Assembly (NCBI RefSeq): GCF_001650195.1
Contig: NZ_LXYR01000017.1
Coordinates: forward strand, 37,477-101,476
Length of the DNA: 64,000 bases
Direction: 5' to 3'
DNA from: Phormidesmis priestleyi BC1401
GTDB taxonomy: Bacteria > Cyanobacteriota > Cyanobacteriia > Leptolyngbyales > Leptolyngbyaceae
The stretch's first letter is position 1. Each line of letters begins with the position of its first letter. A program made the translations under genes and the position numbers. This document shows, one piece after another, positions 1 to 9,185 of the stretch. Below the pieces are notes generated by a model. The model was not told the DNA's origin and made no database searches. It saw only the letters and a list, made by a program, of their open reading frames with translations.

Positions 1-527
1 GCTTAACTGAAATGATTAAAGAAGCCATTGATGAAGGAGAAAGTTTGCTGGTGTTTACGCAATTTACAGACATTGGAGACGCACTAGAAAAATATTGTCG
101 ACACACGCTTCACACTAACACTTACTATCTGCACGGCGGAACGAATCGCAACAAACGCGAACGGATGATTGCTGAATTTCAAGATCCTGAAACGGAGCCG
201 TCAATCTTTATTTTATCGCTCAAAGCAGGCGGAGTCGGCATCACGCTCACCAAAGCCAATCACGTTTTTCACTTCGATCGCTGGTGGAACCCCGCAGTCG
301 AAGACCAAGCTACCGATCGAGCATTTCGGATTGGGCAAAAAAAGAATGTTTTCGTCCACAAGTTCGTCGCGATCGGGACTCTGGAAGAACGCATCGATCA
401 AATGATTGAAGATAAGAAAAAACTGGCTGGCTCGATCGTCGGATCTGATGAGTCGTGGCTGACCGAGTTAGATAACGACGCATTTAAACAACTGATCGCG
501 CTGAATCGAAGTGCCGTAATGGAGTAA
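1..527 (+). CDS. SNF2-family helicase, C-terminal part (cut by window start)
   Basis: Only the last ~175 codons are inside the window; the frame is open to the left edge, so the start lies upstream. The part seen is the second RecA-like lobe of a SNF2/Swi2 ATPase. Motif V is visible as GGVGITLT, followed by HFDRWWNP and the motif VI arginine stretch DRAFRIGQ, then the short post-helicase tail typical of bacterial SNF2 proteins. Such proteins translocate on double-stranded DNA and remodel protein-DNA complexes. The SWIM-domain gene starts 5 bp downstream on the same strand, so the two are surely co-transcribed; this helicase-SWIM pairing is common in cyanobacteria. The exact DNA or protein target cannot be told. 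Confidence 0.93.
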   Translation, partial: LTEMIKEAIDEGESLLVFTQFTDIGDALEKYCRHTLHTNTYYLHGGTNRNKRERMIAEFQDPETEPSIFILSLKAGGVGITLTKANHVFHFDRWWNPAVEDQATDRAFRIGQKKNVFVHKFVAIGTLEERIDQMIEDKKKLAGSIVGSDESWLTELDNDAFKQLIALNRSAVME

Positions 528-532
528 CTGCA

Positions 533-1369
533 ATGGCTCAGTTTAGTCGAACCTGGTGGGGAAGACGATTTATTGCCGCGCTGGAAGAATTCACCGATCC
601 GGGGCGATTAAGTCGAGGTCGATCGTATGCCAATGGCGGCAGAATCAAAAGTTTTGAGATCAAAGAAGGCGTTGCAACCGCGCAGGTTCGCGGTTCGGTA
701 AATCCTTATTTTGGCGTTTATAAAGAACCGCTCTACACTACAGTGATCGAGATTAAGTCAATCAGTGCAGCAAATTGGTCAGCCGCGATCGCGTATGTGG
801 CATCTAAAGCAGGATTCATCTCTAAACTTCTGCTCAACGAGATGCCCGACAATATTGAAGATGCCTTTTCAACGCTAGGACTGCACCTATTGCCGCACCA
901 ACGATCAGACTTCAAAACCCGTTGTTCGTGTCCCGACTCTAGCAACCCCTGTAAACACATTGCAGGAGTCTATTATTTGCTGGCGGCGAAGCTCGATCGT
1001 GACCCGTTTTTGCTGTTTGAACTGCGAGGACTTTCAAGAACTGATCTGCACGCCGAATTAGCTAAATCCCCGTTAGGAATGGCGCTTTCTCAAGAGTTGG
1101 CGGCTGAACAATCAACGCCTACTCCGGTGGAATCGTACTACACCAAGCTGGATACGATCGCCGCATCTGATGTGAGCCTTAAAGACTTTTGGCAGGGAAG
1201 TAAGCGATTGCCTGCGGCGATCCAGCCTGAAACCCAGAATAGCGTCTCTGCCATCGTGATCAAAAAACAGGGCGACTTTCCGGCTTTTTGGCACAAAGAC
1301 AGTTCGTTCATCGCCACAATGGAAGAGCTATATCAGCGAGTCAAAACCAAAAATCGCGAGATCCTATAG
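533..1369 (+). CDS. SWIM zinc-finger domain protein
   Basis: A 278-aa protein with a SWIM-type zinc finger: C131, C133, C140 and H142 in the pattern CxCx6CxH (CSCPDSSNPCKH). SWIM domains bind DNA or protein and often sit beside SNF2 helicases. Here the upstream helicase ends 5 bp before this ATG, and a GGAG 8 nt upstream of the start lies inside the helicase 3' end, pointing to translational coupling. The protein probably serves as accessory partner of that ATPase, but this is inference. Its last 29 bp overlap the convergent phosphatase-like gene. Confidence 0.9.
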   Translation: MAQFSRTWWGRRFIAALEEFTDPGRLSRGRSYANGGRIKSFEIKEGVATAQVRGSVNPYFGVYKEPLYTTVIEIKSISAANWSAAIAYVASKAGFISKLLLNEMPDNIEDAFSTLGLHLLPHQRSDFKTRCSCPDSSNPCKHIAGVYYLLAAKLDRDPFLLFELRGLSRTDLHAELAKSPLGMALSQELAAEQSTPTPVESYYTKLDTIAASDVSLKDFWQGSKRLPAAIQPETQNSVSAIVIKKQGDFPAFWHKDSSFIATMEELYQRVKTKNREIL

Positions 1370-1850
1370 CGTTTGGGTCATCAAATTGAAAGATCGGACT
1401 ATAGTCGTAAATCGCTCGTTGAATAAATTCTTGCCACGTCTCATTTGGAATCCAAATTTTATGTAAATCTGATTTTGCTTGCTGATCATCCCAGCGATCG
1501 TACAAGCGATGATAGAGATACATGAAAACAGAAACCCTCATATTCTTAGCGCAGTGAATAAAAATAGGTATTTCAGTGTTTTCCATCACGATTGGAAAAA
1601 ATTGGTCGAGGTGTCCAAACGTCGGCTTTGTCCAAGCCACGGGAATATGGGTGTACTGAAGTCCTAGCGATTCCACAATTTCCCTCTCGTGAGGAATCGC
1701 ATTCGTCGAGTTAGGAGGCGCTAGATTCACAATGACTTGATAGCCCGCTTCTTTGATCGCTGCGAACTGTTCCTCAGTTGGCTGTCCTGCGGTGGCGACG
1801 TAATCCGACAACTTCAGAAAGTTGTAAATCGCTTCGATTCCTTCAGCCAT
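1341..1850 (-). CDS. protein tyrosine phosphatase-like protein (DUF442-type)
   Basis: A 169-aa protein of the small DSP/DUF442-like phosphatase group. The N-terminus (YNFLKLSDYVATAGQP) and central NLAPP segment are typical. The expected P-loop is at HCAKNMRVS (H99, C100, R105), but only four residues separate Cys and Arg instead of the five of the classical Cx5R loop, so catalysis may be altered or lost. I chose the ATG at 1850; a TTG two codons upstream directly abuts the pspA stop at 1857-1859, so the gene is probably translated by coupling from pspA. The 3' end overlaps the convergent SWIM gene by 29 bp. Confidence 0.75.
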   Translation of the reverse strand: MAEGIEAIYNFLKLSDYVATAGQPTEEQFAAIKEAGYQVIVNLAPPNSTNAIPHEREIVESLGLQYTHIPVAWTKPTFGHLDQFFPIVMENTEIPIFIHCAKNMRVSVFMYLYHRLYDRWDDQQAKSDLHKIWIPNETWQEFIQRAIYDYSPIFQFDDPNAIGSRDFWF

Positions 1851-1856
1851 AACCAA

Positions 1857-2585
1857 TCAATTGCCGCGAATCTGCGATCGCAACTTCTCCAATTCAGGAT
1901 CGACTTCTGGCAGTTGAGCAGGACTACCCGCCGTAAGCTGATTTTTCATTGAGGCTAACTCTGCGTCAATGTCATCGGCTTCGCCTAGCGACTCAAATCG
2001 TTTCTCTAAATCATCAGTGCCTAGTTCGGCGATCGCTTCTGACTGTGCCTCTAGCTGCAACACTTTTTCTTCCATCCGCTCAAACGCACTCATCGCGCTA
2101 CCCGTGCCCACATTGCTCAACATTTCATTAAGCTGCTGAGACGCTTTCGCAGACCGAGCGCGAGCAATATAGAGGTCTTTTTTGGTCTTCGCTTCTGAGA
2201 TTTTGCTCTCCAGCTTCATCATGTTTTGCTTAAGCTGAGTGACGATCGTTCGCTGCTGAGTTAACTGCGCGTCCATCGCGTCTGCCGTCTCTTGATAAGA
2301 TTTGCGACGGGTCAATGCCTCTCTCGCCAACGGTTCGTCGCCTTTTTGCAGCGCCAATTGAGCGCGACGATACCATTCTTCCGACATTGACTTTGCCTGA
2401 GAACACTGCCGCTCTGTGCGTTTTTGCGTCGCGATCGCTTGAGCCACCGCCTGCCGAAGATGAATCAGGTCCTCCTGCATGTCCAGCACAGCCTGCTCCA
2501 GAATCTTTTCTGGGTCTTCTGCCTGACCTACCAGGTGGTTAATGTTTGCACGAATCGCTCGCCAAATTCGGTCAAAAAGTCCCAT
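1857..2585 (-). CDS. PspA/IM30 (Vipp1-like) membrane-remodelling protein
   Basis: A 242-aa, almost entirely alpha-helical protein starting MGLFDRIWRAIRANINHL, the amphipathic membrane-binding helix of the PspA/IM30 family, followed by AEDPEKILEQAVLDMQEDL and long coiled-coil helices. Family members form ESCRT-III-like rings on membranes; Vipp1 is needed for thylakoid biogenesis and membrane protection in cyanobacteria, PspA for stress. The C-terminal DPELEKLRSQIRG after a flexible linker resembles the extra Vipp1 helix, but the protein is shorter than typical Vipp1 (~260 aa), so assignment between Vipp1 and a PspA paralogue is open. A GGAG lies 7 nt before the ATG. The phosphatase-like gene follows without a gap. 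Confidence 0.9.
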   Translation of the reverse strand: MGLFDRIWRAIRANINHLVGQAEDPEKILEQAVLDMQEDLIHLRQAVAQAIATQKRTERQCSQAKSMSEEWYRRAQLALQKGDEPLAREALTRRKSYQETADAMDAQLTQQRTIVTQLKQNMMKLESKISEAKTKKDLYIARARSAKASQQLNEMLSNVGTGSAMSAFERMEEKVLQLEAQSEAIAELGTDDLEKRFESLGEADDIDAELASMKNQLTAGSPAQLPEVDPELEKLRSQIRGN

Positions 2586-2658
2586 CGCTGATCTCCGGTA
2601 ATGCGGCTTTCGCTAATTACCCTCAATAGTACCGTACCTTTTCGGCTGCGATTTCCTA

Positions 2659-3945
2659 CTATTTACTGACTTCTGCGGGAATTCCCTGATTTTGTAGCTC
2701 CTGAACTTTTGCCTTTGCCTCTGCCTCGCTGCGATAGCTCCCCGATCGCACAAAGCCCCCTTCTGGCGTGTTCACAAACTCAGCGCCCGGATTGCTCTGC
2801 TGAATTTTGTCATAAGTTCGATCGCTGTCATAAGGTGTGTCAACATGCCAAGTGCGAGGCTGGGGCGCAGCCGTCGGGGCAGGGGCACGCTCGATCGGTG
2901 CCAGAGGTCGAGCGATCGGAACCGTTGGAAGAGATAAAGGGGCAGGGGCACGACGAATCGTCGGCGCTGGCAGGTTGTTCGATCGAGAATAGCTAGGAGT
3001 CACTGGAGCCAGGTTTGGTCTGGCGATCGGAGCAGGCTGCACGGGAGCGTTTCTCGAACTGGGATCTACAGGACTTGAGGGCACAGCGGGACTAGCCTGA
3101 CTCGCGTTAGGTGAAGCACTCGGTGATGGCGAAGCCGATACCTTGGGTGAAGGCTTGCTGTTTTGGGGCAACCCACTGGTGGGGCGAGTCTTCAACGTGT
3201 TTAGATTGCCTAACCCCAAATCCACAAATTCTTGAGCGTCGAGCGGGGGCGAGTTAGAAATGTCTCCCTGGGCACCTGGGGCAGACGTTGGAACTGGGCT
3301 AGGGATCACTTCTCGACGGGCAAAGATTTGTCCCAACCCGCTCAGACTTGAGGGGTTCATAATCACATAGCCAAACATTGCGCTCGACAGCAGCAGCATC
3401 AACATCGACCCGACCCCAAGCGGAGTCAGCAGACTTTCTAAAAAGCCGCGCTCGACTTGGACATGAGCCTCTTCTCTCGCCAAACTTCGCAGCAGTTCTT
3501 CAGACGACTCTAAATAGTCATCAGGGGGTGTTGAAGAATCTGCCAGTCTGAGATCGCGCTCAACATCAGGCAATGAGTAAATTAAAGATCCATCTGTCTT
3601 TAAATCAGCATGGGGCGGAATCACTGCCAAATCCGAAGACAAATCTGGCTCGATCACAGGCGCATCGCCCCGTAGCGGAATCGACTCCGCCGAGAGAACG
3701 GGCGGCACTGACATTGGATTTGCTCGGTCTGTGGCAGAAGCGGTGCTGGCGATCACCATCAAATCAAGGTTAGGAGCCTGCTTTCTCTTTAGCCCATCAA
3801 CGGGAGGAACGGAATGCCCTGCTTTTTGCCGTCGATAGCGTGCCAACTCTTCATCGAGCCGAGTGTCAAGGCAGCCTAACGCTCGTTGCAGCTTGGGGTG
3901 AAGGGGGATGTGAGTGGAAGGCTCGATCGACGGGCTGTGACGCAT
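2659..3945 (-). CDS. SPOR-domain membrane protein, proline-rich
   Basis: A 428-aa protein with a cytosolic N-terminal half (residues 1-170, acidic patches), one hydrophobic membrane span at about 176-196 (LGVGSMLMLLLSSAMFGYVI), a long Pro/Ser/Ala-rich linker (about 240-355), and a C-terminal SPOR-like region from about 363 ending YRSEAEAKAKVQELQNQG. SPOR domains bind glycan strands stripped of stem peptides at division sites, so this is likely a periplasm-facing peptidoglycan-binding protein. Topology N-in/C-out is inferred from the charges. It is transcribed alone; no partner is obvious. Confidence 0.82.
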   Translation of the reverse strand: MRHSPSIEPSTHIPLHPKLQRALGCLDTRLDEELARYRRQKAGHSVPPVDGLKRKQAPNLDLMVIASTASATDRANPMSVPPVLSAESIPLRGDAPVIEPDLSSDLAVIPPHADLKTDGSLIYSLPDVERDLRLADSSTPPDDYLESSEELLRSLAREEAHVQVERGFLESLLTPLGVGSMLMLLLSSAMFGYVIMNPSSLSGLGQIFARREVIPSPVPTSAPGAQGDISNSPPLDAQEFVDLGLGNLNTLKTRPTSGLPQNSKPSPKVSASPSPSASPNASQASPAVPSSPVDPSSRNAPVQPAPIARPNLAPVTPSYSRSNNLPAPTIRRAPAPLSLPTVPIARPLAPIERAPAPTAAPQPRTWHVDTPYDSDRTYDKIQQSNPGAEFVNTPEGGFVRSGSYRSEAEAKAKVQELQNQGIPAEVSK

Positions 3946-4194
3946 TTTTTGACTCCTACCGTTTGAAATCGATGATTAGACTGCTTGCCAAAATCCTGAA
4001 ATTTCTCACAGGCGCTAATCTAGAGAGACGACTTTGAGAATCCGCGCTCTCAGTGTAATTCACACGGCTCAAAGTGAATCACAAACCTCGATCGAGTTTG
4101 GCAGTTTTCTCCCCATTTCGCCAAAATTGAGCGGAATCGTCTCAGCCGACCTGAAGAATTTAGTATCGTCCACTCCTTTGACCTGCTGTCTCTT

Positions 4195-4749
4195 ATGTCT
4201 TTTCAACGCTTACAGGGAGTTCTAAGCTCTCTAGAAAATCAATATCGACCTCCTGAAGAAACGCAGCTTCAGCAGGTTTTAAGGCACTGGTCTGACGTGG
4301 TTGGGGTGGCGATAGCAGCGCAAACTCGCCCTGTAACGGTGCAGCGTGAGGTGTTAAAGGTGGCTACGGCAAATGCAGGATGGGCACAAAATCTAGTGTT
4401 TGAGCGACGACGCATTCTAGAAACGCTCAATGCTTTGTTGACAGCCCCATTGTCTGACATCCAGTTTTCAACGACGCAGTGGCATAGCCCAGACAATCGT
4501 CGGGCGCTAGACGACGCAGAGCGATCGCAACTCTGGACAAACCATCCCAGCCGCGTCGAAGAGTTCCCAATCCCAAAGGCAAATCCACAAGACACGGCTG
4601 ATTCTGAAGCGGCGTTCCACTATTGGACGATCGTGATGCAGTCACGCAGTCAACATTTGCCACTCTGCCCTCAGTGTGAGTGCCCAACTCCACTAGGAGA
4701 GATTCAGCGTTGGTCATTTTGTGCAGTGTGTGCCGCAAAACAGTGGTAG
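4195..4749 (+). CDS. dciA: DciA-family (DUF721) protein with C-terminal zinc ribbon
   Basis: A 184-aa protein. Residues ~1-85 form the DUF721/DciA domain (QLQQVLRHWSDVVG, then LKVATANAGWAQNLVFERR). DciA is the helicase operator that replaces DnaC-type loaders in many bacteria and assists loading of DnaB. The C-terminus adds a putative zinc ribbon with C158, C161, C176 and C179 (CPQC and CAVC pairs), which classical proteobacterial DciA lacks. The start ATG has no strong Shine-Dalgarno sequence. It stands alone between the SPOR gene and a long AT-rich gap. Confidence 0.8.
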   Translation: MSFQRLQGVLSSLENQYRPPEETQLQQVLRHWSDVVGVAIAAQTRPVTVQREVLKVATANAGWAQNLVFERRRILETLNALLTAPLSDIQFSTTQWHSPDNRRALDDAERSQLWTNHPSRVEEFPIPKANPQDTADSEAAFHYWTIVMQSRSQHLPLCPQCECPTPLGEIQRWSFCAVCAAKQW

Positions 4750-5414
4750 GAGAAATATTTGTGAATCTTAACCTTGGGAGGAGATTTAGAACAAATCTTA
4801 GTGTTTTTCAAATCCTAGCAATTAACTCCCTACTTTTAAGGTTTTGTAAACCGCCTAGATAGTGAATAATATCCTGCCTTGCGATCCAAGATTTTTTAAT
4901 CTCGAAGCTTACACGGATGTTTGAGAATACTGGGTTCCTTAATATGTCTTAAGCAAGAAGATTGTCCTTGAAGATTAGATTTATTCTCTAGTCTATGAGC
5001 CAACTATTTAATCAATCAGGCGTGGGCATCTTTTGATGTTTAGCTTGATCCCTGACCATTTTTAATTGAAATCAAGTCGGTTTCGCTGTGAATTTTGCAT
5101 AGGACAGGTAACTTTACATAGTTCCTAGCTCGAATCTAAAGACAATATAAATATCTTTCTCACCCTGAAAGTTCTGGAACATTGACCCCATCAAGAATTC
5201 GACTTTTTTAAGTCTCTGATCCCCAAAATTTTGAGATTCATAATAGGAACACAGACCTATCTCTTAGCCCTAAATTTGAATTATGACCATAAAGCCGTTG
5301 AGATAAATTAAATTTTGCAGCTAGTCTTACCCAAATCTCAGATTTTAGCAATAGCTTTCTTTTCTAAAAGATCGTGACAAATTCTTAACAACACAACTTA
5401 TTAAAAGCCTAATT
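4750..5414. other. 665-bp AT-rich intergenic region, no gene seen
   Basis: No reading frame with coding character, no tRNA and no convincing Rho-independent terminator are visible. It is richer in A and T than its neighbours and may hold the promoter and a long leader for the small Cys-rich protein that starts at 5415. Function unknown. Confidence 0.5.
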
Positions 5415-5705
5415 ATGAAACCTTCTAATTCCTCAGCTTCTGTTTGTCGGCATTGCAGATATTATGTGCCAGAAGGACGACGTGGCGGAGCCTGTGGTCA
5501 GCTTAATGATGTCCTTGTTCAGGGGCACTGGAAGGCATGTTCTCTGATGTCGCCCGTGTTTACACCCAACTGGCAGCTTGAACGAATCATGACTCTACAG
5601 AGTGAACCGACAGAAAAGCTGTCGGTTTCGATCGCCAAGCATGACGAGCTGCGGCGTGAACCTCAAAGAGAGGGTGCAGTCACGACGCTAGAAAAGACAG
5701 CTTAG
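5415..5705 (+). CDS. small Cys-rich cyanobacterial conserved protein
   Basis: A 96-aa protein whose first ~55 residues carry a Cys pattern (CRHCRYY, then GACGQLN and WKACSLM), likely a small zinc- or metal-binding fold. I recall similar proteins across cyanobacteria but no assigned function. The C-terminal half is polar and probably disordered. The gene is monocistronic: it follows a long gap and is closed by a hairpin terminator at 5730-5757. Confidence 0.75.
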   Translation: MKPSNSSASVCRHCRYYVPEGRRGGACGQLNDVLVQGHWKACSLMSPVFTPNWQLERIMTLQSEPTEKLSVSIAKHDELRREPQREGAVTTLEKTA

Positions 5706-5729
5706 TCTAGCTTTATGGCTTCTCATAAA

Positions 5730-5757
5730 ACGCACCTTGACTCAGAGGTGCGTTCTT
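5730..5757 (+). terminator. Rho-independent terminator
   Basis: An 8-bp stem ACGCACCT / AGGTGCGT with an 8-nt loop followed by TCTTT, 24 bp after the stop of the small Cys-rich gene. As a near-palindrome it may also serve the convergent menB transcript. Confidence 0.8.
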
Positions 5758-5776
5758 TGTGTGGAGAGAACGATCG

Positions 5777-6610
5777 CTAAGGCAACCAGGGATATTTGCG
5801 AAAATCAGGGCTGCGTTTTTCTAAAAATGCTTGTTTGCCTTCAGATCCTTCCTCAGTCATGTAGTAGAGCAGGGTAGCGTTTCCGGCGAGTTCTTGTAGC
5901 CCTGCTTGACCATCGCAGTCGGCGTTGAAAGCAGCTTTGAGGCAGCGAATCGCGATCGGGCTTTTCTCTAAAATTTCGCCTGCCCACTGAACGCCCTCGG
6001 CTTCAAGTTGCTCGATCGGCACCACACAATTCACTAAACCCATTTCTAGCGCCTGGTCTGCGGTGTATTGGCGGCAGAGATACCAAATTTCCCGCGCTTT
6101 TTTCTGTCCGACAATTCGCGCCATGTAGCTCGCGCCAAATCCACCGTCAAAACTGCCGACTTTGGGTCCGGTTTGCCCAAAAATGGCGTTGTCGGCGGCG
6201 ATCGTCAAATCACACAGCATATGAAGAACGTGCCCACCACCGATCGCGTATCCGGCAACCAAGGCGATTATGACTTTGGGCATCGATCGGATCAAACGCT
6301 GCAAATCGAGAACGTTTAATCGTGGCGTTCCTGCTTCGTCCACATAGCCACCGTGACCCCGCACACTTTGATCGCCCCCCGCACAAAACGCATATTTGCC
6401 ATCGGTGTGAGGTCCGGCTCCGGTAAGAAAAATTACCCCAATTCGGCTGTCTTCACGAGCGTTGCTAAAGGCATCGTAGAGTTCGACTACGGTTTTGGGA
6501 CGGAAGGCATTGCGCTTGTGGGGACGGTTGATGGTGATTTTAGCAATGCCGTCCGTTTTGTGATAGAGGATGTCTTCGTAGGGTTTGACGAGATGCCATT
6601 CGACGGTCAT
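5777..6610 (-). CDS. menB: 1,4-dihydroxy-2-naphthoyl-CoA synthase
   Basis: A 277-aa crotonase-fold enzyme that cyclises o-succinylbenzoyl-CoA to DHNA-CoA in phylloquinone synthesis. Crotonase signatures are clear: [14 protein letters not shown], the oxyanion-hole segment [11 protein letters not shown], and [19 protein letters not shown], with the MenB-specific [15 protein letters not shown] and C-terminus [14 protein letters not shown]. It is the last gene of the minus-strand arm, 12 bp after menD. Confidence 0.97.
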   Translation of the reverse strand: MTVEWHLVKPYEDILYHKTDGIAKITINRPHKRNAFRPKTVVELYDAFSNAREDSRIGVIFLTGAGPHTDGKYAFCAGGDQSVRGHGGYVDEAGTPRLNVLDLQRLIRSMPKVIIALVAGYAIGGGHVLHMLCDLTIAADNAIFGQTGPKVGSFDGGFGASYMARIVGQKKAREIWYLCRQYTADQALEMGLVNCVVPIEQLEAEGVQWAGEILEKSPIAIRCLKAAFNADCDGQAGLQELAGNATLLYYMTEEGSEGKQAFLEKRSPDFRKYPWLP

Positions 6611-6622
6611 AAAAACTGGGGA

Positions 6623-8353
6623 TTAAGGACTAATTGATCGGGCAAAGCTGCCTAACTGATTGTGCCGCCATTGAGCATCGGCAGCGCGATCGGTCTGCAA
6701 TTCTAATACGCGGATGCCCTGATCTGGGAGAGGATTGAGACGATCGACAAGCTGATTCCAAGTGCAAATCTGCTCATACTCTACGCTGTAGGTTTGGCAG
6801 AGATGAGCGAAATTGATGTTTTGCGGCGTAGCGAAGAATTCTTCAAACGGGGGATTGAATTGAGCGATCGGCAGCATTCCAAAAATTCCGCCGCCGTTGT
6901 TGTTGATCAGCACGATCGTCAGATGTCCGATAAAGTGGTTGCGAAGGAGGAATCCGTTGGTGTCGTGCAGGAGGGCGAGATCTCCTGTCAACATGACACT
7001 GCTTTGATGATGGGCGACTCCTAGCGCAGTTGAAAGGGTGCCATCAATGCCGTTTGTGCCGCGATTGAAAAAAGGCTGGACGGCAGAATCTCCGGGCTTC
7101 CAGAAAAACTCGACATCTCGCACAGGCATGCTGTTGGAAATAAAGAGCGGCGTTCTGGTGGACAAACACTGGGACAGCAACCAGGCAGCTTTGCCTTCAA
7201 AAAGAGTCTCTTCGATCGTCATCGTTTGGTCGATCGCGTGTCTGATTTTTGAGTCGGCGGTTTGCCAAAGTTCTAAATAAGGGCTGGGCGATCGGGCTTC
7301 AGCAGACAGATTTTCTGCAAACGATTCGACAGATGTTTGGAGATGGGTCGTCCTGCCGTGAAGCGGATCGAGGTTGCGATCGCTCGGATCGATCACCCAT
7401 TGTCTCGGTTGAACTTGAGTTAACCACTGCCGCAATTCTCGACTCGTAGGCATTTCTCCGACCCGAATCACGAAATCGGGAGCCAGCTTTTCTACCAGAG
7501 TACGGTTTCTTAAAATCAGATCATAGGTCGAAATTAAACAGGGATTGAGACTCGCGTAGTTGCGGAGGGGCGACAATCCTTCTGCTAAAACGGGCATTTG
7601 TAGCGATGTTGAGAGATGGGCGATCGCTCGACAATATCGCTCTGGTGATTTGGGTTGGGCACATCCTGCGACGATGATGCCGCGTGAGAACGGAGGTAGC
7701 GGAGGACATGAAGACTGAGCAAGCGAAGGAACGATCGGATGAACGTGACCGAAGAAGGTTTCTACATCGAAGTCCGCTTCGAGAGACTGAGACTCGGACT
7801 GGGGAATTGGGACAAGCGGATCGCGAAACGGGATGTTGAGATGAACGACTCCGGGACTTAAGCCTAGCGATCGCTGCCAAAATCGGATCAGCGTCTGACG
7901 TAAATATGCCAGCATGGGCAGATCGATCGAGGGCAATGCCAACTCTGCGTAAGCTTTGGGATAAGAGCCAAAAAGTTTTTGTTGATCGATCGTTTGTCCG
8001 GCGTTGCAGTCTCGCAGTTCGGGAGGACGATCGGCGGTCAGCACCAGTAAAGGAACGCGGCTTTCACTCGCTTCGATAATAGCGGGATAGAAATTTGCGC
8101 CAGCCGTGCCAGACGTGCAGATTAACGCCACAGGGTTGTGAGTGCGTCGCGCCAGACCGAGGGCAAAAAACGCTGCCGATCGCTCATCTAAAACCGGAAT
8201 CGCCTCAATCTTGGGATGTTGAGCAAAGGCGATCGCCAACGGTGCCGATCGAGAGCCAGGACAAATCACAGCCGTGGTCAAGCCGAGACGCTGAAGGGTT
8301 TCTGTCAGGACAGATGCCCAGACAGTATTGGTGTTGCGGAAGTCGATCGACAT
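6623..8353 (-). CDS. menD: SEPHCHC synthase (thiamine-diphosphate enzyme)
   Basis: A 576-aa ThDP enzyme that condenses isochorismate with 2-oxoglutarate. The N-terminal Pyr domain carries VICPGSRSAPLAIAF and ERSAAFFALGLARR; the C-terminal PP domain holds GDLALLHDTNGFL and the NNNGGGIF segment, matching the ThDP/Mg motif. Length is normal for the family. It lies 9 bp downstream of a Uma2-like gene and 12 bp upstream of menB, so all three share a transcript. The product feeds MenC encoded in the divergent arm. Confidence 0.97.
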   Translation of the reverse strand: MSIDFRNTNTVWASVLTETLQRLGLTTAVICPGSRSAPLAIAFAQHPKIEAIPVLDERSAAFFALGLARRTHNPVALICTSGTAGANFYPAIIEASESRVPLLVLTADRPPELRDCNAGQTIDQQKLFGSYPKAYAELALPSIDLPMLAYLRQTLIRFWQRSLGLSPGVVHLNIPFRDPLVPIPQSESQSLEADFDVETFFGHVHPIVPSLAQSSCPPLPPFSRGIIVAGCAQPKSPERYCRAIAHLSTSLQMPVLAEGLSPLRNYASLNPCLISTYDLILRNRTLVEKLAPDFVIRVGEMPTSRELRQWLTQVQPRQWVIDPSDRNLDPLHGRTTHLQTSVESFAENLSAEARSPSPYLELWQTADSKIRHAIDQTMTIEETLFEGKAAWLLSQCLSTRTPLFISNSMPVRDVEFFWKPGDSAVQPFFNRGTNGIDGTLSTALGVAHHQSSVMLTGDLALLHDTNGFLLRNHFIGHLTIVLINNNGGGIFGMLPIAQFNPPFEEFFATPQNINFAHLCQTYSVEYEQICTWNQLVDRLNPLPDQGIRVLELQTDRAADAQWRHNQLGSFARSISP

Positions 8354-8362
8354 TCGGGAAAA

Positions 8363-9145
8363 TTAAGCTTCTGGATCAATTCCTTGCGCCCGGAGTTGGG
8401 CAACAAGACGTTCTGTGCGCTGACGCTCTTGCTCAAGTTGGGATTCAGCTTGCTCAAGCTGATGCTCAGACTGCTCAAGCTGTCGCTGAGTCTGGGCGGC
8501 GGTTTCGTGTCCGGTCAAAAGCAAGGTTCCCTGATCGTCCCACCAGCGCAGCCAGGGAAGTTCGAGATTTTGATATTGACCTTGCCAGATGCCTAGCTCG
8601 ACTCCTAATTGAGAAATGGGGTAGTGTCCGCGATCGTTGGTCGGCACCGGGAGATATTGGTTTTCGACCAGGTGAAAGACTTCGACGCTGGCTTTGCTGA
8701 CTTCGTAAATGCCATAAAAGGCGGGACGAATCACCTGTTCATACACCCAAAATTTGCCCGTCCAGGGAGTCTTGTCTCGCTCTTGCGATCCGTCACCTGA
8801 GACAAACTCTAGTACGATCAGCGGCACGATAAATTCTTGCCACAGCACATAAGAACGGCGAAACTCCCCATTAAGGGTGGGCGGCACATTGGCAACATAA
8901 AACCAATCTGGGGCTTCTGCGCCTCGTTCGGGAGGATCAGTCATCCGCCAATAAATGCCGCTATCTTGACCGATGCAATATTGCCCGTCTGAGTGGCGCT
9001 GTTGAAGAATTGGCTCGATCGAGTCAGTCAACACAACACTTTGCGGGTGTTCTAGAAAGTTTTTCACAAAAGTGCCGTCTGATTCGGGAAGCTGCGTGTG
9101 GTCAGGCAGTTTTGTGTAGGTCGGTAAATCTGCAAAAGAGGTCAT
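8363..9145 (-). CDS. Uma2-family (DUF820) putative endonuclease with coiled-coil tail
   Basis: A 260-aa protein of the Uma2/DUF820 group, a PD-(D/E)XK nuclease-like family hugely expanded in cyanobacteria and of unknown cellular role. The core includes APDWFYVANVPP, then VLEFVSGDGSQERDK (expected D...ExxS/K catalytic area) and YEQVIRPAFYGIYEV. The C-terminus (residues ~215-250) is a Gln/Glu-rich heptad coiled coil (QLEQSEHQLEQAESQLEQ) ending RAQGIDPEA. It sits inside the men operon, 40 bp after menF and 9 bp before menD, yet has no evident link to quinone synthesis. Confidence 0.85.
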   Translation of the reverse strand: MTSFADLPTYTKLPDHTQLPESDGTFVKNFLEHPQSVVLTDSIEPILQQRHSDGQYCIGQDSGIYWRMTDPPERGAEAPDWFYVANVPPTLNGEFRRSYVLWQEFIVPLIVLEFVSGDGSQERDKTPWTGKFWVYEQVIRPAFYGIYEVSKASVEVFHLVENQYLPVPTNDRGHYPISQLGVELGIWQGQYQNLELPWLRWWDDQGTLLLTGHETAAQTQRQLEQSEHQLEQAESQLEQERQRTERLVAQLRAQGIDPEA

Positions 9146-9185
9146 AGCACAGCACTCGCGTCTCTCTATTAGTGTAGCCGCTTGG

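Noticed and set aside
8216..8596. Plus-strand 126-codon frame rich in Leu
   Set aside because: Antisense shadow of the coiled-coil coding end of the Uma2-like gene.
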